Shown piece after piece: positions 25,997 to 34,147 of a DNA stretch of 64,000 nucleotides (its first letter is position 1; the number at the start of each line of letters is the position of its first letter). The notes beneath the pieces were generated by a model. It was not told the origin of the DNA and searched no databases. It worked only from the letters and a program-made list of their open reading frames with translations. The position numbers were made by a program, and so were the translations under genes. This stretch comes from Bog-756 sp963812525 (lineage in GTDB: Bacteria; Actinomycetota; Acidimicrobiia; Acidimicrobiales; RAAP-2): NCBI GenBank assembly GCA_963812525.1, contig CAWEVL010000010.1, positions 124,001-188,000 of the forward strand. Direction: 5' to 3'.

Positions 25997-26854
25997 ATGA
26001 GCCCCCAACGACCGACCGACGTCACCCCCATCGAGCGGTGGGACCGACTCCTCGACGGGAAGGTGGCGGTGGTGACCGGCGGCGGCGACGGCATCGGGGC
26101 CGCGGTGGCCCTGCTGTTCGCCCGTCACGGTGCACAGGTGGAGATCGCCGACATCGACGCCGACCGCGCCCACCGGTCGCGCCGTGCCGTGGAGGCGGCC
26201 GGCGGTGTGGCCCGCGCCCATGTGGTGGACGTGACCAGCGACGGTGCCGTCGAGCGGCTGGCCACCGATGTGCTGGCCGAGCACGGACACGTCGATGTGC
26301 TGGTGAACAACGTCGGCGACTACCGCCCCCTGGTGCGCTTCGAGGAGTCGACGCCGGCGTCGTGGCAGGCCATGTACGACCGCAACCTGCGCCACGTGTT
26401 CGCCGTGACCCGGGCCTTCCTCGGGTCGATGACGGCGCAGGGCCGTGGCTCCATCGTCACCATCCATTCGGTGGAGGGCATGCGGGGCTACCCGGGCGAG
26501 CCGGTCTACGCCGCCATGAAGGCGGCGGCGGCCCACTTCACCACCAGCCTGGCCGTGAGCGTCGGGCGCCACGGGGTGCGGGTCAACGGTATCGGGCCCG
26601 ACCTGACCCAGACGCCTCAGGTCGACTACCTGGCCGGCGCCGAGGACCACGACCACCTGTGGCCGTCCTGGGCGCCGGTGGGACGCCTGGGCTGGCCCGA
26701 GGACCAGGCCCGGGTGGCGCTGTTCCTGGCCTCCGACCTGTCGGGCTTCGTCACCGGGCACAACATCCCGGTCGACGGCGGGACCAAGGCCGGCGGCGGC
26801 TGGTTCTACTCCCCCACGGCCCACCGGTTCGTGAATCGGCCGACCACGCTCTGA
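25997..26854 (+). CDS. Short-chain dehydrogenase/reductase
   Basis: A 285-residue classical SDR. The cofactor site is VVTGGGDGIGAAVALLF with the Asp in EIADIDADR, which favours NAD(H). NNVGDY follows strand 4. The catalytic Ser and Tyr-x3-Lys are in TIHSVEG and VYAAMKAAAAH, and VDGGTKAGGGWF ends the fold. Oxidoreductase of unknown alcohol or ketone. The ATG at 25997 was chosen over an upstream ATG at 25961, because it lies nearer a GAGGAG sequence and the N-terminal extension is not conserved-looking. Confidence 0.85.
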   Translation: MSPQRPTDVTPIERWDRLLDGKVAVVTGGGDGIGAAVALLFARHGAQVEIADIDADRAHRSRRAVEAAGGVARAHVVDVTSDGAVERLATDVLAEHGHVDVLVNNVGDYRPLVRFEESTPASWQAMYDRNLRHVFAVTRAFLGSMTAQGRGSIVTIHSVEGMRGYPGEPVYAAMKAAAAHFTTSLAVSVGRHGVRVNGIGPDLTQTPQVDYLAGAEDHDHLWPSWAPVGRLGWPEDQARVALFLASDLSGFVTGHNIPVDGGTKAGGGWFYSPTAHRFVNRPTTL

Positions 26855-26862
26855 ACCGGCGC

Positions 26863-26876
26863 GGCGACCGGTCGCC
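26863..26876. terminator. Perfect 14-bp palindrome between convergent genes
   Basis: GGCGACCGGTCGCC sits in the 34-base gap between the SDR and the ABC ATPase gene, which converge. It is a candidate bidirectional terminator without a T tract. It could also be chance in GC-rich DNA. Confidence 0.35.
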
Positions 26877-26888
26877 CGGTGGCACCCC

Positions 26889-27713
26889 TCAGGCGAGGAC
26901 GGCGCGGGCCGACCACCGCCCGCCATGGTGTCCGACGGTGACGTCCACGCCGAAGGCGGCGGAGACGGCCTCACCGGTCAGCACGTCCTCGACCCTCCCG
27001 GCGCCCACCAGCCGGGCCTCCCGCAGCAGGGCGGCGTGGGTCACCCCCGGGGGGATCTCCTCGAGGTGGTGGGTCACCAGGATCAGCGGCGGCACGGTCG
27101 GGTCGGCGGCCAGCGCCGCCAGACGGGCCAGGAGCCGCTCCCGAGCCCCGAGGTCGAGCCCGGCCGCCGGCTCGTCCATCAGCAGCAGGTCCGGGCTCGA
27201 CATGAGGGCCCGGGCCAGCAGGACCTGCTGTCGCTCGCCCTCGGACAGCAGCCCGAAGGGACGCTCGGCGAAGCCCGGGGCCCCGAACCCGGCCTCGGCC
27301 AGGAGGGCGGCGGCCTCGGCCCGGTCCTCGGCGGTGTACTCGTGCCACCAGGTCTCGAGGGCGGCATGGCGCCCGGTCAGCACCACGTCGAGGGCGGGAA
27401 GCTCGGGCCGCAGGGTCCGGCTGACCGAGGCACTGACCACGGCGATGCGCTGCCGCAGCTCCCGCATGTCCACCCGGCCCAGCCGCTCACCGAGGATCTC
27501 CACCGTGCCCGACGTGGGCCACAGGGCGGAGCCGACCACCTTCAACAGGGTGGTCTTTCCCGAACCGTTGGGACCGAGCAGGGCCCAGCGCTCACCGGGA
27601 CCCACCTCCCAGCTGACGTCGTCGAGGAGCGGCGTCCCGTGACGGACGACGCGGACGTGCTCGAGTCGCACGGCGGGGCCGACCGGGGGATCGGCTCGGC
27701 GGAGCTCGGTCAT
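26889..27713 (-). CDS. ABC transporter ATP-binding protein (orphan)
   Basis: A 274-residue ATPase with Walker A GPNGSGKTTLLK, a Q-loop-like segment VSASVSRTL, signature LLSEGERQQVLLARAL, Walker B LLLMDEPAAGLD, and the H-loop VTHHLEEIPPG. The overall type is like the ModF/molybdenum or iron-complex ATPases (YlmA-like) that often stand alone without permease genes. No permease is nearby. TAGTGT seven bases before the ATG points to leaderless transcription. Confidence 0.85.
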   Translation of the reverse strand: MTELRRADPPVGPAVRLEHVRVVRHGTPLLDDVSWEVGPGERWALLGPNGSGKTTLLKVVGSALWPTSGTVEILGERLGRVDMRELRQRIAVVSASVSRTLRPELPALDVVLTGRHAALETWWHEYTAEDRAEAAALLAEAGFGAPGFAERPFGLLSEGERQQVLLARALMSSPDLLLMDEPAAGLDLGARERLLARLAALAADPTVPPLILVTHHLEEIPPGVTHAALLREARLVGAGRVEDVLTGEAVSAAFGVDVTVGHHGGRWSARAVLA

Positions 27714-27811
27714 CGCTGGCACACTACGGTGTCCGCCCCTGGCCCCCGCCAAAGGCGAGGGCCGGCGGCCGACCCGTGGACAGCCCGGCAGGGCGTCCCG
27801 GAGCGCCGGCG

Positions 27812-28045
27812 TCAGATGAAGGGGTGGTGGTCCTTGAGGTTGCAGTCGATGCACTCGAGGTCGCCGTCGAGACGCAGCAAGCCATCGGCCAGGGTCGGGA
27901 GCACCTTCCCGCAGCCGGCGCAACGGCCGGCCTGCCGCTCGTACTGGGCAGGGATGTGGTCCATCACCCGCTCGTAGAGCTTGCCCACGATGGCGGTCTC
28001 CCGCTCGGGGTCGAGGTAGGTCTTGGTTGCGCCTCCGGTCACCAC
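27812..28045 (-). CDS. Small zinc-ribbon protein (77 residues)
   Basis: The C-terminal half has two CxxC knuckles (CAGC...CIDC) spaced 23 residues apart, which is a treble-clef or zinc-ribbon arrangement. The N-terminus (TYLDPERETAIVGKLYERVMDHIP) is helical and amphipathic. No family was recognised. GTG start. Divergent from another small zinc-ribbon gene with the 27-base palindrome between them. Confidence 0.65.
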   Translation of the reverse strand: MVTGGATKTYLDPERETAIVGKLYERVMDHIPAQYERQAGRCAGCGKVLPTLADGLLRLDGDLECIDCNLKDHHPFI

Positions 28046-28130
28046 CTGAGTTTCGGCACCTTCCGCCGCCGACTTGAGCCCGGTCGCCGCCCGGCCTCGC
28101 CCTCCGTGCCCTGTTCAGCACTGTGAGCAG

Positions 28131-28157
28131 CGACTCCGACGGAATCCGTCGGAGTCG
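28131..28157. promoter_or_regulatory. 27-bp perfect palindrome in a divergent intergenic region
   Basis: Arms of 13 bases (CGACTCCGACGGA and its exact complement) flank a single A. It sits between the divergent starts at 28045 and 28208. A -10-like TACGAT at 28161-28166 follows it directly, so the palindrome covers the expected -35 region of the rightward gene. That position favours a repressor or activator site over a terminator. Confidence 0.65.
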
Positions 28158-28207
28158 ACTTACGATACGGCCGGCCGGAACCGGCTGGGTAACGAGGAGT
28201 CCCGCGG

Positions 28208-28384
28208 ATGAGTTCGACACGTCACCTGGAGCAGGACATCTGTCCGGTCTGCGGATCTCGGGCCCGGGTGGCCCTGACCCACGTCATGGTCGGCGACGAT
28301 CCTGCACCCCGGGCGCGCGTCGAGTACGTCGAGTGCACCAACTGGGAGTGCCTCCACTTCCCCGTGGGTCAGTCGCCACGCTGA
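28208..28384 (+). CDS. Small zinc-ribbon protein (58 residues)
   Basis: Starts at ATG 28208 with a clear AGGAG site nine bases upstream. It encodes a 58-residue product with CPVC near the N-terminus and C-x4-C (ECTNWECLHF) near the C-terminus, consistent with one bound zinc. The rest is a short beta-rich core (RARVALTHVMVGD). Unknown function. Expression is probably controlled at the palindrome immediately upstream. Confidence 0.65.
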   Translation: MSSTRHLEQDICPVCGSRARVALTHVMVGDDPAPRARVEYVECTNWECLHFPVGQSPR

Positions 28385-28476
28385 CCGGCCGCCGGCCCCC
28401 CGACGCGCCACCCGGGGGCGCGTCGAATGTCGTCCACAGGCTCAAGCCGGGGGCCGTTCCGGCCGATAACTGAGCA

Positions 28477-28809
28477 ATGGCCCTGCAGCGTCGCCACGCC
28501 GATCCCTACAGCGCGACCGAACAGGTAACCCCCTACCTCAACCTCATCGCCTATGAGTACGCGCTCCGGCGCCATGCCGGGCTCCAGCCCAAAGAGGCCG
28601 TGCGCTGGTCACTCCGGCGGGTGATGCCCCCACCCGACGGTCTGCACCCCGTGGTGGCGCTGATCGCCGGCTACGAAGCGGATGTGGACGCGTGGGGGGC
28701 GGAGGCGATGCAGTTCCTCGAGAGCCTGATCGTGACTCTGGACGAGATCTGGCACCGGCAGCGGAAGTCCCCGGGGTGGCGCCCCGGCACGGTGGGTATG
28801 GGCTGGTGA
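28477..28809 (+). CDS. Hypothetical protein (110 residues)
   Basis: A mostly helical soluble protein without cysteine. It begins MALQRRHADPYSATEQVTPY and contains LNLIAYEYALRRHAG and FLESLIVTLDEIWHRQRKSP helices. GC-rich codon use like the core genome. GATAACT lies just before the ATG. No family recognised; it is the last core-like gene before the accessory stretch. Confidence 0.6.
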   Translation: MALQRRHADPYSATEQVTPYLNLIAYEYALRRHAGLQPKEAVRWSLRRVMPPPDGLHPVVALIAGYEADVDAWGAEAMQFLESLIVTLDEIWHRQRKSPGWRPGTVGMGW

Positions 28810-28912
28810 GGGCCTGACCGGTCGGTGACCGAGGGACCTCGACTCAGGCGAGGGCCACCGATCCGATCCAGGTCCGGTCCGGGCGGATTCGGTAGTGGGC
28901 TGCGAAATTACT

Positions 28913-29107
28913 TCAGCCTGCAATAGGTGCCCGATCGACTGTTTGGTAGTAGAACTCTTGTCTGGCGGATACTCGCTCCCGCAAGTATTCGCCACGCAGG
29001 TGCACGGCTGCCGCTTGTCGGAATTCCGCCTCCGGCAAGCGGGAGCTGGCCCATGCCGGGACTTCGTCGGCGGTGCGGTGTCGGAGGTCGAGACGTGAGC
29101 GAAGCAA
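28913..29107 (-). CDS. Doubtful small reading frame (64 residues)
   Basis: A short frame with protein-like helical composition (EVPAWASSRLPEAEF, RGEYLRERVSARQEFYYQ). It overlaps the divergent zinc-ribbon gene at its 5' end by 13 bases. It has no strong ribosome site and no recognisable relatives, and base composition here is lower in GC than the core genes. It may be a remnant of an older insertion. Confidence 0.25.
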   Translation of the reverse strand: MLRSRLDLRHRTADEVPAWASSRLPEAEFRQAAAVHLRGEYLRERVSARQEFYYQTVDRAPIAG

Positions 29108-29268
29108 CGCATCGGTGCCCGGACTGCGGGTCGACCGAGATTCCGACCCTGGTGGTACGCGGTTCGGGAATGAGAGATCCCGGTGTCTCCCACAAGTGCC
29201 GGTCCTGCGGCTCGGAGTGGTGGCGGGACCGCAGGGCCTCCTCAGGGATCCCGCTCAGGACACGTTGA
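29095..29268 (+). CDS. Small zinc-ribbon protein ending inside attL (57 residues)
   Basis: GTG at 29095 with GGAGG eight bases upstream. Two CxxC pairs, CPDC and CRSC, 25 residues apart make a classic zinc ribbon, with GSEWWRDRR after the second. The last five codons and the stop lie inside the 23-base repeat that bounds the integrative element, so its C-terminus was fixed by whatever lies at that recombination site. Function unknown. Confidence 0.6.
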   Translation: MSEATHRCPDCGSTEIPTLVVRGSGMRDPGVSHKCRSCGSEWWRDRRASSGIPLRTR

Positions 29269-29276
29269 ACCGGAAC
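29254..29276. repeat. attL, left 23-bp direct repeat
   Basis: Identical to 32177-32199 over 23 bases; the flanking bases differ on both sides. It begins CTCAGGACACG and ends AACCGGAAC. Confidence 0.85.
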
Positions 29277-29413
29277 GTCGCAGGCGTGGATGGTCATTGG
29301 TGGTTATGGACGGGAAACGCCGCCGACCTAGACCGGAGTAGGTGGTTGAGGTTGGTAGCGATTGACCATTCGCGAAAGTCTTGTGGACTTTCTGCGGACT
29401 GAGAACGGCTCAG

Positions 29414-29622
29414 TCAGAACCACAGCACCTTCTTCCGCTCCCACTTGTAGTGGGCGAGAGAGGCCCCGGCGCCGTAGGGCGCGTCCTCGCGCACGAATCC
29501 CCCCGAACCATCTGGGAGGCCCCATGTGCGTAGTGTTCGGCGGCTTCGAGGAGGCCTCGGACAAGGAACTGCGGATCCTCGACGGGACCCTTGTAGATCT
29601 CCAAGGTGAATCGAGTTTCCAT
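29414..29622 (-). CDS. Small unknown protein of the element, probable frameshift
   Basis: On the minus strand, METRFTLEIYKGPVEDPQFL and a helix (LLEAAEHYAHGASQM) are followed in another frame by FVREDAPYGAGASLAHYKWE and a stop at 29414. The two pieces join if one base is missing in the G run at 29499-29504, giving about 70 residues. No family recognised. A weak call, supported by protein-like composition in both halves. Confidence 0.4.
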
Positions 29623-29644
29623 AGTCGGGGAAGCCTACGCACAC

Positions 29645-29952
29645 TCTGTGATGGCCGTCACCCGCGGCCCTGCTCTGGCCCCATGGGCCAGGGCCCTTCG
29701 CCGATGCTCAACGGACCGGGAGTGCGGTCCGCGCCGAGATTCTCGGCTACCTGATCGAAACCCACACGAGCTCCCATCCACCGCTCCGCTCTGGCCGTGG
29801 CGGACGTACCAAGGCGGCAGAGTCGGGCGGTTTGACGAGCCCGTTGGCCTGTTGAGTGCCTGACCATACCGAGCGGTCCGGTCGACGACCCACGTCTTGG
29901 CTCAGCGACCAGCTGAGTCACGTGACCCTTCCTGCCCTATGCGGTCTGGCGT
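29645..29952. other. Non-coding or unrecognised stretch within the element
   Basis: About 300 bases between the small frame-broken gene and the oxidoreductase. Frames on both strands are short and do not look like proteins. No repeat or RNA structure stands out. Confidence 0.4.
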
Positions 29953-31341
29953 TCAGAGAAGCACGTGTTCGAGGTTCTCCATCGCGGATCCGATGCTGGC
30001 AGCGAGCGAGGTGAACGCCTCTTGCACCTTGGGGTCGTCAAGGTGCTCAGCTGCTTCGCGTGCCGGGTTGAGCCGACAGTGTTCGGTCCATGCCGAAAGC
30101 TCGGGTTCTGCAGAGCGCGCGACAAGACCCGCAATGCCGGCGCGCGAGATAGGCAATAGAGAAGATGCTTCGCCCGTGAAGGCGGCTGTTGGGCACAGAT
30201 CGTTCTTGCGAGTGTCGTCTTGGCCCGATGCCTCAACGGCCGCGATGGTAGCCGCACTCCAGGGGGCGATGCCGATCGTTACGTACTGAGGGGTGATTCG
30301 ATCGGTCTCGAATACGGGCCGCGGAGTCACTGGTGGCAACCCCTCAGCAGTGCAATCGACGTAGACCTGTTTTGCATCCGTGGAAAGAGAAGTTTTGTCG
30401 AACACCATATGTTTGGTTCCAATGCGTTGTACACGGCCGAGCCGAACGACGTTCTCGATGGTGCGAAGTGCATCTAGCTCCAGCAGGCTGAGCGTGGCGC
30501 CCCGGAACACCCCCGGCTCCACGTTCGGATCGAGCCTGATCATTACTCCGTCAGCCTCAAGCCGGTGGACGAAGTCGGTCGTGTCACCGCAAGCCGCGGC
30601 GCTCTCCATCCAGCGCGCTTGAAGCTGCATGTAGGAGGCAACCAGTTCCAGTGGCTGCATGAAGGCTCGGTTTATGAACCACCCATCGCGCGGCCGGATC
30701 CAACGGATGTGGTCTGGGTCGACACCTGCATCGAGGAGCCAGCCGCAGGTGTCCATCGCGGTTTTACCCGCGCCGATGACCGTGAACCCCGTTGCCCGCT
30801 CGTCGAGGTCGACAAGCGCGTTCGGCGGGATCACATGCACGCCCGGGTCGATCTCATACGGCGGGGTATGCCGCGAGGGTATCGATGACTCGACATAGGT
30901 GGCATCGACGAACTTGCGGCGCACGGTCACGGTCGTCTCGGCACCCGTCAGCCGGGATACGAAGTGATGGCCGCCCGCATCGCTGCCGCGATAATCAGAC
31001 ATCGGGAAGAAACGCACGCGTCCCGAGGCAAGGAAGTGTTCATGGAGCACACGGTTGTAGTAGTCACAGATCTCCGCGGCCGTGGACCGCTCGTAGAAGC
31101 CGGCGTTTGGACCGGACTCGTCGATGCGATCGTTGCCAAGCACCCGCGAGTTGACTCCGTAGTACGCCGACGGTTGGTGAAGGCGTACGAACGGATAGGC
31201 ATCGAGCCAGTGACCACCAGGACGGTGCCGCCGGTCAACCATGACCACGTCGACGTCCGACTCGGCGACCAACGTGTCGACGAACGCCATTCCAGTGGCA
31301 CCGGCGCCCACAACGAGGTAGTCGGTCTCAACCAGGCGCAT
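29953..31341 (-). CDS. FAD-dependent oxidoreductase, flavin monooxygenase-like
   Basis: A 462-residue flavoprotein. The first Rossmann motif is YLVVGAGATGMAFVDTL followed by VDRRHRPGGHWLDAYPF. A second nucleotide site is TVIGAGKTAMDTCGWLL, as in two-dinucleotide-binding monooxygenases. The surrounding motifs are unlike Baeyer-Villiger enzymes. Substrate unknown. GC content and codon choice differ from the neighbouring core genes, in line with arrival on the integrative element. ATG at 31341; the gene faces away from the recombinase. Confidence 0.8.
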   Translation of the reverse strand: MRLVETDYLVVGAGATGMAFVDTLVAESDVDVVMVDRRHRPGGHWLDAYPFVRLHQPSAYYGVNSRVLGNDRIDESGPNAGFYERSTAAEICDYYNRVLHEHFLASGRVRFFPMSDYRGSDAGGHHFVSRLTGAETTVTVRRKFVDATYVESSIPSRHTPPYEIDPGVHVIPPNALVDLDERATGFTVIGAGKTAMDTCGWLLDAGVDPDHIRWIRPRDGWFINRAFMQPLELVASYMQLQARWMESAAACGDTTDFVHRLEADGVMIRLDPNVEPGVFRGATLSLLELDALRTIENVVRLGRVQRIGTKHMVFDKTSLSTDAKQVYVDCTAEGLPPVTPRPVFETDRITPQYVTIGIAPWSAATIAAVEASGQDDTRKNDLCPTAAFTGEASSLLPISRAGIAGLVARSAEPELSAWTEHCRLNPAREAAEHLDDPKVQEAFTSLAASIGSAMENLEHVLL

Positions 31342-31469
31342 CCGTCTCCTTCGTCAGGCGAAGCGTACTTAAGCTTGTCCGGTTGCTGCGTGACGCGGAA
31401 TATGACCTGCCACAATCCGGTAACGGACGATCCAGGTCACACGGTGTATCGGATTGAACCGAGCGCCAC

Positions 31470-32161
31470 GTGCCGATACCACTCAGAGTGCTGCTTGCGA
31501 CTGATCCAGGCCGAGGACGGGACCGGACACGCCCAGCAGTGCTCATCGCCGTAGCAGATGGACCATTCAGGGCGTTCGTGGGGCTGTGCGCCTTTGCGAG
31601 TCTGAGGCTCGGTGAGGCGGCATGCATCCAGGTGGGTGACATCGACTTCCTCAGACGGGAGCTGGCCGTCTCTCGACAGATTCAACGTGAGAACGGCGGC
31701 TTCGAGGAACGACCCCCGAAGTGGGGATCAGAGCGCACGGTGTACTTGGCGCCTGCCCTGATGGAGATGCTGACCGAGCTCGTTCGCAAGTACCGCCCAG
31801 GTGGGGACTCAACCTCGTGGCTGTTCGTCGGCGAGGGTACCGATCCACCCACCAGAACACGATCGGCCACAGGTGGCGGGGTACGCGGGCGGCGGCAGGG
31901 CTCGGGGGGCTGCGGCTCCATGATCTCCGTCACTTCTATGCCAGCGGTCTCATCGCAGCCGGGTGCGACGTCGTCACCGTCCAGCGAGCTCTCGGCCACG
32001 CCAAGGCGACCACAACTCTCAACACCTACTCCCATCTTTGGCCCACCGCCGAAGACCGGACTCGCAACGCGGTCGAGGGCATGATGACCGAAGCGCTGTC
32101 GCCCTCGGTGAACATTCTCGCGGACTCTATGACGACTAGCGAAGGGGTCATAGGCCGCTGA
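31470..32161 (+). pseudogene. Tyrosine recombinase (integrase), truncated and frame-broken
   Basis: The catalytic half of a phage-type integrase. Box I arginine is in FASLRLGEAACIQVGDIDF, the hairpin lysine in RPPKWGSERTVYL, and box II HDLRHFYASGL and the tyrosine in TLNTYSHL are in another frame. The frame changes near 31840-31850 by one missing base. The N-terminal core-binding domain is absent; upstream sequence gives no continuation. The stop is 16 bases from attR, the usual position for the integrase of an element that targets a gene's 3' end. Confidence 0.8.
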
Positions 32162-32176
32162 CCTGGAAGAACCACC

Positions 32177-32199
32177 CTCAGGACACGTTGAACCGGAAC
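32177..32199. repeat. attR, right 23-bp direct repeat (3' end of ychF)
   Basis: Copy of 29254-29276. It encodes the last residues FRFNVS and stop of YchF on the minus strand, so integration leaves the YchF coding sequence intact. Confidence 0.85.
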
Positions 32200-33266
32200 T
32201 CGACCACGTCCCCGTCCTGCATCACGTACTCCTTCCCCTCCACCCGGGCCTTGCCGGCGGCGCGCACCGCCGCCAGCGAGCCGGCCTCGACCAGGTCGTC
32301 GTAGCTGACGATCTCGGCCTTGATGAACCCCCGCTCGAAGTCGGTGTGGATGGTGCCGGCGGCCTGGGGGGCGGTGTCCCCGATGTGGATGGTCCAGGCC
32401 CGCGACTCCTTCTCCCCGGCGGTGAGGAAGGTCTGGAGGCCCAGCGTCCGGAAGCCGACGTGGACCAGCTGGACCAGGCCGGACTCCTCCTGGCCGTAGC
32501 CGGCCAGGAGTTCGGCGGCGTCCTCGGGGTCGAGGGCGGCCACCTCCGCCTCGATCTGGGCGCACACCACCACCGCCTCGGCCGGGGCCACGAGGGCGGC
32601 CAGCTCGTCCCGGACGGTCCGGTCCCCGAGCACCCCTTCGTCCACGTTGAACACGTAGATGAACGGCTTGGCGCTCAACAGGTGCAGCTCGGCCAACAGG
32701 GCCGGGTCGATCTCGCCCGCCCCCACTGCCGAGGCGATGGTCCGACCCGAGTCCAGGATGACCTGGGCCTGCTCGGCGGCCCGCAGGGCCGGCACCAGCT
32801 CGGGCTGCTTGCGCGACTCCTTGGCCAGTCGGGCGACCCCGTGCTCGACCGTCTGGAGGTCGGCCAGGATCAGCTCGGTGTTGACGGTCTCGATGTCGTC
32901 GCCCGGGGCGATCCGGCCGTCCACGTGGATCACGTCGGGATCGGTGAACACCCGGACGACCTGGCAGATGGCGTCGCTCTCCCGGATGGCGGCCAGGAAC
33001 TTGTTGCCCAGTCCCTCCCCTTCCGAGGCCCCCTTCACGATGCCGGCGATGTCCACGAAGGTGACCACGGCCGGCACGATCTCCCGGGACGCGAACAGTT
33101 CGGCCAATCGGTCCAGTCGGGCGTCGGGGACCGCCACCACCCCCACGTTGGGCTCGATGGTGGCGAAGGGGTAGTTGGCGGCCAGCACCTCGTTGCGGGT
33201 CAGGGCGTTGAACAGGGTGGACTTCCCCACGTTGGGGAGGCCGACGATGCCGATGGACAGTCCCAC
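32178..33266 (-). CDS. ychF: Redox-regulated ATPase YchF (Obg family)
   Basis: A 362-residue P-loop protein. It has Walker A GLPNVGKSTLFN, switch II DIAGIVKGASEGEGLGNKFL, and NVDE in YVFNVDEG in place of the NKxD guanine motif, which explains ATP preference. A helical insertion and the C-terminal TGS domain (RAWTIHIGDTAPQAAGTIHTDFERGFIKAE) follow. YchF binds ribosomes and modulates stress responses. Full length. GTG start with AGGAG seven bases upstream. Its 3' end serves as attachment site for the neighbouring element. Confidence 0.95.
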   Translation of the reverse strand: MGLSIGIVGLPNVGKSTLFNALTRNEVLAANYPFATIEPNVGVVAVPDARLDRLAELFASREIVPAVVTFVDIAGIVKGASEGEGLGNKFLAAIRESDAICQVVRVFTDPDVIHVDGRIAPGDDIETVNTELILADLQTVEHGVARLAKESRKQPELVPALRAAEQAQVILDSGRTIASAVGAGEIDPALLAELHLLSAKPFIYVFNVDEGVLGDRTVRDELAALVAPAEAVVVCAQIEAEVAALDPEDAAELLAGYGQEESGLVQLVHVGFRTLGLQTFLTAGEKESRAWTIHIGDTAPQAAGTIHTDFERGFIKAEIVSYDDLVEAGSLAAVRAAGKARVEGKEYVMQDGDVVEFRFNVS

Positions 33267-33397
33267 GGATGGCTCCTCGAAGGGTCGTGACCGGACCCGG
33301 TCGCCGGGTGGGCCAACGCGAACAGCGTAGGTGATGGCCGCCCGAACCCGGAACGGTCCGACCCGGTCCCGGCCGGCCGCCCGGTCCCCGGCCGGCG

Positions 33398-34129
33398 TCA
33401 GCCCAACGACCTGATCAGGTATTCGCTCATGGTCGAGCTGCGCAGCCGGGCCATGTCCAGACAGGCGTCCACGCTGGCGAGCATCCGGGTCACGTTGGCC
33501 GCCAGCTCTTCGGGGGTGGAGGCGTTGAAGAACAGCATGGGGTCGGCCACGTGGTCGGCGGAGGGCCAGCCCTCCTCCACGATGCCACCGATCTCGGGGG
33601 CTCCCCCGGTCAGGGGGCGCACCACCTCGTTGCGCACGTACCGGGTCCGGGGCTGGAGCTCCCCCGAGACCGGGGACTGGGTGCCGTGCCAGCGGGTGAT
33701 CCACTCGCGGTAGCCCAGGCCCTCCGGTCGGTGGATGAGGGCCACGGTGAGCACGCCCGGGGAACGGTCACCGTCGGGCCAGTGGCGGGGCCCGGCGTAC
33801 TCGGTGGTCCCGTAGTCGTCGTAGAGGGACTCCACCACCAGGTAGGCCGCCCAGCGCAGACCCAGGGCGGCCACCGCCGCCTCCACGTCGTCCCGGTGCT
33901 CGTAGCTGTCCAGCCACACCGACACCTCGGCCACGTGGGGGTCCTCCCCGGCCGGCGCCGGAGCCGGAGAGGGCGCCGCCGCGGCGTCGGCGTCGTGGAC
34001 GTTGACCGACAGGCCGGGGACGCCCGACTCCAGCAGTCGGGGCACGGTCTCCCGCAGCAGGCGGTCCCGGAGGGCGTCACCGGAGTCGGGACCGCCCTCG
34101 CCCCACAGCAGGAAGATCACCTTCTCCAC
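33398..34129 (-). CDS. EthD-like ferredoxin-fold protein
   Basis: A 243-residue protein made of two ferredoxin-like halves. The second half has the typical EthD pattern TVALIHRPEGLGYREWITRWHGTQSPVS and LFFNASTPEELAANVTRML. EthD-like proteins accompany oxidative degradation systems, but their chemistry is largely unknown. A stretch of about 15 residues (AAAAPSPAPAPAG) is low-complexity. GTG start, 18 bases after the stop of the upstream carboxymuconolactone-decarboxylase-like gene, so the two are co-transcribed. Confidence 0.75.
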   Translation of the reverse strand: MEKVIFLLWGEGGPDSGDALRDRLLRETVPRLLESGVPGLSVNVHDADAAAAPSPAPAPAGEDPHVAEVSVWLDSYEHRDDVEAAVAALGLRWAAYLVVESLYDDYGTTEYAGPRHWPDGDRSPGVLTVALIHRPEGLGYREWITRWHGTQSPVSGELQPRTRYVRNEVVRPLTGGAPEIGGIVEEGWPSADHVADPMLFFNASTPEELAANVTRMLASVDACLDMARLRSSTMSEYLIRSLG

Positions 34130-34147
34130 GGTCGGCTCGCCGGCGTG

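Larger units (their letters stand above)
29254..32199. mobile_element. Small integrative element (remnant) at the 3' end of ychF
   Basis: A 2.9-kb segment bounded by a perfect 23-base direct repeat (29254-29276 and 32177-32199). The right repeat is the last 22 bases of ychF plus one. Inside, next to the right repeat, is a tyrosine recombinase gene, which is where an integrase normally lies. The other cargo is a flavin-dependent oxidoreductase and a small unknown gene. Base composition is visibly less GC-rich than the flanks. The recombinase is N-terminally truncated and frame-broken, so the element is probably no longer mobile. Confidence 0.8.

Noticed and set aside
29606..29921. Short frames on both strands in the left part of the integrative element
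   Set aside because: No ribosome site, no motif and low-information composition on both strands.
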